Below are positions 4,849 to 8,841 of a stretch of DNA of 8,841 nt, piece by piece. The translations under genes were made by a program, and so were the position numbers. The stretch covers positions 1-8,841 of the forward strand of contig SBBT01000091.1 in the NCBI GenBank assembly GCA_005239595.1. Direction: 5' to 3'. The notes under the pieces are model-generated. The model made no database searches, was not told the origin of the DNA, and saw nothing but the letters and a program-made list of their open reading frames with translations. This stretch comes from Candidatus Troglogloeales bacterium. Its GTDB lineage: Bacteria > Nitrospirota > Nitrospiria > SBBL01 > SBBT01. The stretch's first letter is position 1. Each line of letters begins with the position of its first letter.

Positions 4849-6210
4849 TTACATTGCAACTTCTTTGATTGCTGGATTGCCAGATGAGTCGATCTCCCGC
4901 AGAAAGCGCAGGATCCGCGGGTCCAGAAGAATGTGGCGTTGGGTAATCGGCTTTTTAAGGACAAGCCCTTCAAGTTCAGTGCAACGGCTCAAGGCGACAT
5001 AGACCTGTCCAGGGGCAAATGCCCCCTCTCCTATATCCAGGATTACTTTGGAAAATGTCTTACCTTGACTCTTGTGAATCGTAATCGCCCAGGCGAGTTT
5101 CATCGGATACTGGTGAAAGGAGCCGGCGGATTGGGTGTCGATGCGTTCAATTTTTTTATTGTACACGAAGCGAAACATCTCCCAGGTAAACCGCGTCACC
5201 TCAACGATTCCTATCTGCGGAAGTTCAACCCGGATTATCTTTGTTGTTTCAAAGTCCTCTTTAGTCGAGACAATCCTGCCGATCGTTCCGTTGACCCAGC
5301 GTCCTTGTGGGTCGTTATTAAGGAGCATCGCCTGGGCCCCTTGTTTGAGTGCGAGCATTTGGTGCGTGGGAATGGCTTTCATATCGAATCCGCCAGTGAT
5401 CTCCCCTTGTACGTAAAATAGGGGAGTGGACAACTCCTTGAGTCGTGCCTGGTTGATTTGATCTGCCAAGAGATTGGTCGTTGTTAAGTGGACATAAAGA
5501 TCATGGGCTTTAGGATTTAAATTAGGCTGCAGGCGTTTGTTTAAAATAGCCAGGTCCCTTGCCGTGGCTGATTTATTACGAACACTGTTCAAAAGGTGGA
5601 TGAAGGCCTGGTCTTTTTGACGGTAAATTTTCTTTAGCTCCACCATCTTGAATTGGGTTTGTTTAAAGGCATTGGCATCAAAAAAATAGGGGCTGGCATA
5701 AACGTTTTTAAAAAGATCGCTGTCCAGTCTGGTTACCACCGGTGGTAGTTGGTAAAGATCACCGAAGAAAATCATCTGGATCCCGCCAAAGGGTTTCTCC
5801 GGGTCCGTCCCATGTTGCCGCAAAAAGGCGTCCATGCAGTCTAAGAGATCTGAGCGCACCATCGAAATTTCATCAACAACAATGGCCTCCAGGCTGGCAT
5901 AAACCTTGCGCTGGGCCTTGCGTAGACGTATGGCCGCGACACTGTCTATCGTGATATCGGGCCGGAAACGGAAGAATGAATGGATGGTCTGTCCATGCAC
6001 GTTGATCGCTGCAACTCCGGTAGGTGCTAGGACAACAATCCTTTTAGAGGTGTGCTCGCGGAAATACTGGAGGAGCGTTGATTTGCCGGTGCCGGCCTCT
6101 CCGGTAATAAAGATGTTTGCTGTCGTATTTTCAAGAAGGTCATACGCTACGTTCAACTGAGCGTCAAATTCGAACGCATTGACCTGTAAGGGCGTTATTT
6201 CGGTAGGCAT
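4849..6210 (-). CDS. Pif1-like superfamily 1B DNA helicase
   Basis: The 453-residue protein shows the complete helicase motif series. Walker A is GEAGTGKST at 37-45. Motif Ia is APTGVAAIN at 62-70 with GQTIHSFF at 73-80. Walker B is VVDEISM at 111-117, then GDLYQLPP at 150-157 and YRQ at 196-198. AWAITIHKSQGKTF (373-386) and VYVALSRC (403-410) follow. This is the Pif1/RecD-like 5'-to-3' helicase core, similar in length to the small Bacteroides Pif1. It has no added nuclease, HRDC or zinc domain. Such helicases unwind G-quadruplexes and forked or D-loop DNA. Its start is one base after the stop of the aldolase/dehydrogenase gene, with no Shine-Dalgarno, so translation is probably coupled. The long plus-strand frames opposite it are shadows. 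Confidence 0.95.
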   Translation of the reverse strand: MPTEITPLQVNAFEFDAQLNVAYDLLENTTANIFITGEAGTGKSTLLQYFREHTSKRIVVLAPTGVAAINVHGQTIHSFFRFRPDITIDSVAAIRLRKAQRKVYASLEAIVVDEISMVRSDLLDCMDAFLRQHGTDPEKPFGGIQMIFFGDLYQLPPVVTRLDSDLFKNVYASPYFFDANAFKQTQFKMVELKKIYRQKDQAFIHLLNSVRNKSATARDLAILNKRLQPNLNPKAHDLYVHLTTTNLLADQINQARLKELSTPLFYVQGEITGGFDMKAIPTHQMLALKQGAQAMLLNNDPQGRWVNGTIGRIVSTKEDFETTKIIRVELPQIGIVEVTRFTWEMFRFVYNKKIERIDTQSAGSFHQYPMKLAWAITIHKSQGKTFSKVILDIGEGAFAPGQVYVALSRCTELEGLVLKKPITQRHILLDPRILRFLREIDSSGNPAIKEVAM

Positions 6211-6211
6211 C

Positions 6212-8197
6212 TTAAATCACGCGGTCGTTGCCACCATCAATGGGAATTTGGGCTCCAGTTGTTTTGGCGAAGATAGGGCCGGCCAATGTGCAAACTAAAT
6301 CTGCCACATCTTTGGAGGTGATTTCGGTCTTTAAAAGATTGTTTGTTTTATACTCTGCAACGCTCATTTTGTAATGCCTCGCCCGGGCCTTAAGAACCTC
6401 TGGTGTCCAGATCGCTGTGTCAAATACTTGGTTAGGGTGAACAGTGTTAACGCGAATGCCGTCCGTTGCCAGTTCAAGCGCGGCAACCCGGGCCAACTGT
6501 GTCAGTCCTGCCTTAGCGACCGAATACGCTGATGCCCCTGATCCTGGGGCAGGTACATTCTTGGAACCAATAATGACAACCGATGGATCAATGCCAAGAC
6601 GTAAGTACGGGATGCAGGCCGTTAATAGCATGCGGTGGCTATTGAGATTAATTTCAAGGCTTCTTTGCCAAGTCATGGTAGAGATATTTACTATCGCTGC
6701 ACTGGGTGGGAACATGCCAGCGTTACTGATGACGATGTCGAGGCCCCCAAACTGCCGCACTGTTTCCTGGATCGCTCGATCAATCGCTTCGCTATGGGTA
6801 ACATCATAAACCATGCCTAAAACCTCAGGATATTTAAATGCCGTCTTGATGGATGGATTGATATCAAGAGCGCTTACCGCAGCTCCTTGGCGGTACAACG
6901 CCTCGACGCAGGCTCGGCCAATACCGCTAGCGGCGCCAGTCACCAGCGCAATCTTTCCCTGGAAGATGGGGGTTTTACGTGTCTCTCTGAGCTTGGCCTG
7001 TTCTAGGTCCCAGTATTCAACATCGAAAATTGCTTTTTCTCCCAGGGCCCGCCATCCCCCTAATGCCTCGGCCCGCAGTATTGCCTGCATCGTGTGTTCA
7101 GTAATATCCTGGATGATCTGTGCCTCTTTGCAGGTGGTAGCAAAGGTAATGGTTCCCTGTCCCGGCCAAATGGCCCAGCGCGGGGCCGGGTCAAGGCAGG
7201 TGAGGGGCGCTGGAGTATCTTTTTTATACGCATGACGATTAAAATAATCTTGATATTTTTTTGCAAAGCGGGTGATATCTCTTTCGGGGTTATCTTTAAT
7301 AATGACTGGAATCCGTTTGGTGCGAATCACATGATCTGGTGTCAATGGTCCACGGGTTGCTATCTGACTTACCCGCGGATGATTGGCGAAATAAAGCGAT
7401 AGATTCTTCGTGTTTAAATGTGCGATGATCGCCTTCCCACGCTTATCACAGACAGCCCTTCGTATCTGGGCCAAGCCCAGAAGGTCTTCTTTTGTCCTTT
7501 GGTGAGGAAAAGAGATGATCGCCTTATGTCTGTGTAAATAGTTTTCCGCCTCGGTTACGAGGTTAATCATCTTTTCGTAGCTAGTACGGGCATCATTCGC
7601 GAAGGTAAATACACCGTGATTCATCAGGATCATCCCATCGAGTTGGTGCCAATTGACCTGTCGTGTCATGGTAAAGACCTTTTTAGCTAAAATAAATCCG
7701 GGCATGACATAGGGGACAAGAAGGATCCGATTATCATAAATCTCTCGGATGCGTTGAGCACCGTTTTTAGTATTGGTAATCGTGATGATACTATTTGCGT
7801 GCGTATGATCTACAAACTTGAAAGGAATAATGGCGTGGAGGATGGCTTCTACCGAAGGGTTAGGTGCAAAGGGATCGGTCATGGCCGCGCGCTGATTTTG
7901 GACCATGAGGGCGTCTGTTAGGCGCTCCAGTTGTGCCATACGCTCTAAGACATCCATCTTAACAGGCGCAAAGCCTTGTTTTTTGATGGTAGCTAGGTCC
8001 CCGCCGCTTCCTTTAATGTACAAGATTTCTTGGAGTTTACCGAAGAGGTCAGCAGTTTTTACTTTAACAGAAGTATTTCCTCCGCCATGGAGGACTAAAT
8101 CGGGTACCTGTCCCAGAAGCCGGGAGGTATACACCCGCAGGGCCAGAGGATCCTTTCTAAAATTTCTGGCGTGGACCCTTTTCCATAAACTCTTCAT
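6212..8197 (-). CDS. Bifunctional class II aldolase / short-chain dehydrogenase
   Basis: Two enzymes are fused in 661 residues. Residues 1-230 are a class II (fuculose/rhamnulose-phosphate type) aldolase. It has GGGNTS phosphate loop at 38-43, SGGD at 64-67, candidate catalytic Glu117 in PSVEA, and zinc ligands His131, His133 (DHTHAN) and His194 (MNHG). A linker to about 410 leads to an NAD(P)-dependent short-chain dehydrogenase: TGAASGIG at 420-427, Asp445 after strand 2 (favouring NAD), NAG at 492-494, and the Ser545, Tyr558, Lys562 triad. The order and length match the family of B. subtilis YuxG/RhaEW, which cleaves rhamnulose-1-phosphate and oxidises lactaldehyde. No other rhamnose or fucose genes are nearby, so the sugar substrate is uncertain. 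The gene starts nine bases after the PilZ stop with only a weak purine stretch ahead. Confidence 0.93.
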   Translation of the reverse strand: MKSLWKRVHARNFRKDPLALRVYTSRLLGQVPDLVLHGGGNTSVKVKTADLFGKLQEILYIKGSGGDLATIKKQGFAPVKMDVLERMAQLERLTDALMVQNQRAAMTDPFAPNPSVEAILHAIIPFKFVDHTHANSIITITNTKNGAQRIREIYDNRILLVPYVMPGFILAKKVFTMTRQVNWHQLDGMILMNHGVFTFANDARTSYEKMINLVTEAENYLHRHKAIISFPHQRTKEDLLGLAQIRRAVCDKRGKAIIAHLNTKNLSLYFANHPRVSQIATRGPLTPDHVIRTKRIPVIIKDNPERDITRFAKKYQDYFNRHAYKKDTPAPLTCLDPAPRWAIWPGQGTITFATTCKEAQIIQDITEHTMQAILRAEALGGWRALGEKAIFDVEYWDLEQAKLRETRKTPIFQGKIALVTGAASGIGRACVEALYRQGAAVSALDINPSIKTAFKYPEVLGMVYDVTHSEAIDRAIQETVRQFGGLDIVISNAGMFPPSAAIVNISTMTWQRSLEINLNSHRMLLTACIPYLRLGIDPSVVIIGSKNVPAPGSGASAYSVAKAGLTQLARVAALELATDGIRVNTVHPNQVFDTAIWTPEVLKARARHYKMSVAEYKTNNLLKTEITSKDVADLVCTLAGPIFAKTTGAQIPIDGGNDRVI

Positions 8198-8206
8198 GTC
8201 TTTAAT

Positions 8207-8683
8207 TTACTTTTTGTTCTTTTTGGCAATATTCTTGAATTTGTCTAGGAGGGATTCGAGGACATTGCTCCAGTGGAGGCGATATTCATGGTAAAAATAG
8301 ATCGACTTATCAACGGCCTCTCCGTTAACTTTTTTGAGCAACACCCCGGTCTGAAACATTGGCTTTGCCTCTTTGTCTTGGGGAATGGCCTGTGACCAGC
8401 GGACCTCCCCTTCCATGATTACCGGCTCCGTTGCGGTGGGGAGATAAATTTCTAAATTTAGATAGTCTCCTTTTTTTAGTTGTTGGTTCGCAACAAAACT
8501 CAATCCTTCGGCGCTCACATTCTTGCTTAAGCCCGGATATTTATCGGAGATAGGCCTTTCTCCGGCTTTGTCTAGGAGCTGATACTCTACCTTGGTCCCT
8601 CCAGCAAGGATGTGGCTAAAGTAAAGTTTTAAATCGGTTTCGTAGCGTTCGTATTTACGTCTTTCAGGAATCATAGGCCTCAT
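8207..8683 (-). CDS. PilZ domain protein, probable c-di-GMP receptor
   Basis: This 158-residue cytoplasmic protein has both halves of the PilZ binding signature. RxxxR lies at 9-13 in ERRKYER, and NxSxxG at 55-60 in KNVSAEG. Beta-rich sequence follows (GDYLNLEIYLP, EGEVRWSQ), and the C-terminus is helical and strongly basic, ending KNIAKKNKK. In the family these residues clamp c-di-GMP and change partner interactions. The linker between the two motifs is long, and no partner domain is attached. It is the first gene of the leftward operon. Two ATGs nine bases apart (8683 and 8674) are possible starts, neither with a good Shine-Dalgarno. The conserved part begins after both. What it controls is unknown; nothing in the downstream genes is a classic motility or exopolysaccharide target. 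Confidence 0.9.
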   Translation of the reverse strand: MRPMIPERRKYERYETDLKLYFSHILAGGTKVEYQLLDKAGERPISDKYPGLSKNVSAEGLSFVANQQLKKGDYLNLEIYLPTATEPVIMEGEVRWSQAIPQDKEAKPMFQTGVLLKKVNGEAVDKSIYFYHEYRLHWSNVLESLLDKFKNIAKKNKK

Positions 8684-8841
8684 GGAAGTATTATTTTAAA
8701 ATATCATAAATTGCATCGATAAACAACGCATAATCCAAATTTTGCGGGAATGGGATAATAGATTGTTACCCCCTAAAAAAGCTTTTAATTTTTACAAAAG
8801 AAACGTTTGAAAAATTAAAGAACGAACTGGCTATCTATCAG
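8684..8841. other. Intergenic region at the right edge
   Basis: No gene can be supported in these 158 bases. On the minus strand all three frames close within 27 bases of the edge; one, ending in TAA at 8815-8817, could be the last codons of an upstream gene. On the plus strand one frame is open from 8734 to the edge and its last 20 codons look protein-like, but it has no ATG, GTG or TTG. An AAAAGCTTTT palindrome lies near 8777-8786. No clear terminator was found. Confidence 0.4.
8698..8726 (-). promoter_or_regulatory. Weak candidate promoter ahead of the PilZ gene
   Basis: TTGTTT at 8726-8721 and TATTTT at 8703-8698 are 17 bases apart. A start near 8691 would leave a leader of only about 8-17 bases, matching the absence of a Shine-Dalgarno if the message is nearly leaderless. 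The region is A+T-rich, so the match is weak. Confidence 0.25.

Noticed and set aside
4933..5421. 162-codon plus-strand frame opposite the helicase gene
   Set aside because: The minus strand has an unmistakable Pif1-like protein here; the plus frame has no family features and is a shadow.
7161..7190. CCCGGCC/GGCCGGG inverted repeat within the aldolase/dehydrogenase gene
   Set aside because: The spacer is 16 bases, it sits in coding sequence rich in Pro, Ala and Gly codons, and nothing marks it as a mobile or regulatory element.
6444..7235. Two plus-strand frames of 121 and 140 codons opposite the aldolase/dehydrogenase gene
   Set aside because: Both lie entirely within a gene with intact catalytic motifs, and their Arg/Ser/Ala-rich composition is typical of antisense reading.
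1..8841. CRISPR array, insertion sequence, integrase, toxin-antitoxin pair or rRNA
   Set aside because: I looked for regularly spaced repeats, transposase motifs, terminal inverted repeats and small overlapping toxin genes and saw none.

Overview
The window is a stretch of bacterial chromosome in which every gene I can support is on the minus strand, so it reads right to left. Gene density is high, spacings are very short and coding overlaps are common. The gene set (PilZ, exonuclease VII, PurU, YmdB-type macrodomain, Pif1-type helicase, ParA, soluble tandem-HAMP sensor) points to a free-living, signalling-rich Gram-negative bacterium. The style of the PilZ protein and the tandem-HAMP sensor resembles uncultured PVC-type lineages such as Omnitrophota. 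That is an impression from memory, not a phylogenetic result.

Right part (8683 down to 1751): a probable single transcription unit. The order is PilZ protein, class II aldolase/short-chain dehydrogenase fusion, Pif1-like helicase, PurU, macrodomain hydrolase, XseA, XseB, tRNA-Arg(TCG), hairpin, intrinsic terminator. Junctions between the protein genes range from 23 bases of gap to 44 bases of overlap, and the tRNA begins 4 bases after the xseB stop. The unit mixes carbohydrate and one-carbon metabolism with DNA and ADP-ribose processing. A c-di-GMP-binding PilZ protein comes first. The terminator behind the tRNA closes it convincingly.

Left part (1185 down to 1): a second unit, ParA-family ATPase followed by a soluble sensor protein with tandem HAMP units that runs off the window. 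The two are translationally coupled: the sensor's Shine-Dalgarno lies inside the last codons of parA. In front of parA is an A+T-rich intergenic stretch of about 360 bases. Its last part can form a strong intrinsic-terminator hairpin just upstream of the parA ribosome binding site. A second small hairpin carries a loop that can pair with the terminator's 5' arm. This looks like an uncharacterised attenuator or riboswitch, and is the best candidate for an undescribed element here.

Other points: XseA has Asn where exonuclease VII normally has a conserved, reportedly essential Asp. XseB needs a TTG start inside xseA. A 54-codon open frame with three cysteines lies between the tRNA terminator and the parA leader and may be a gene remnant. 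The rightmost 158 bases hold no gene I can support.
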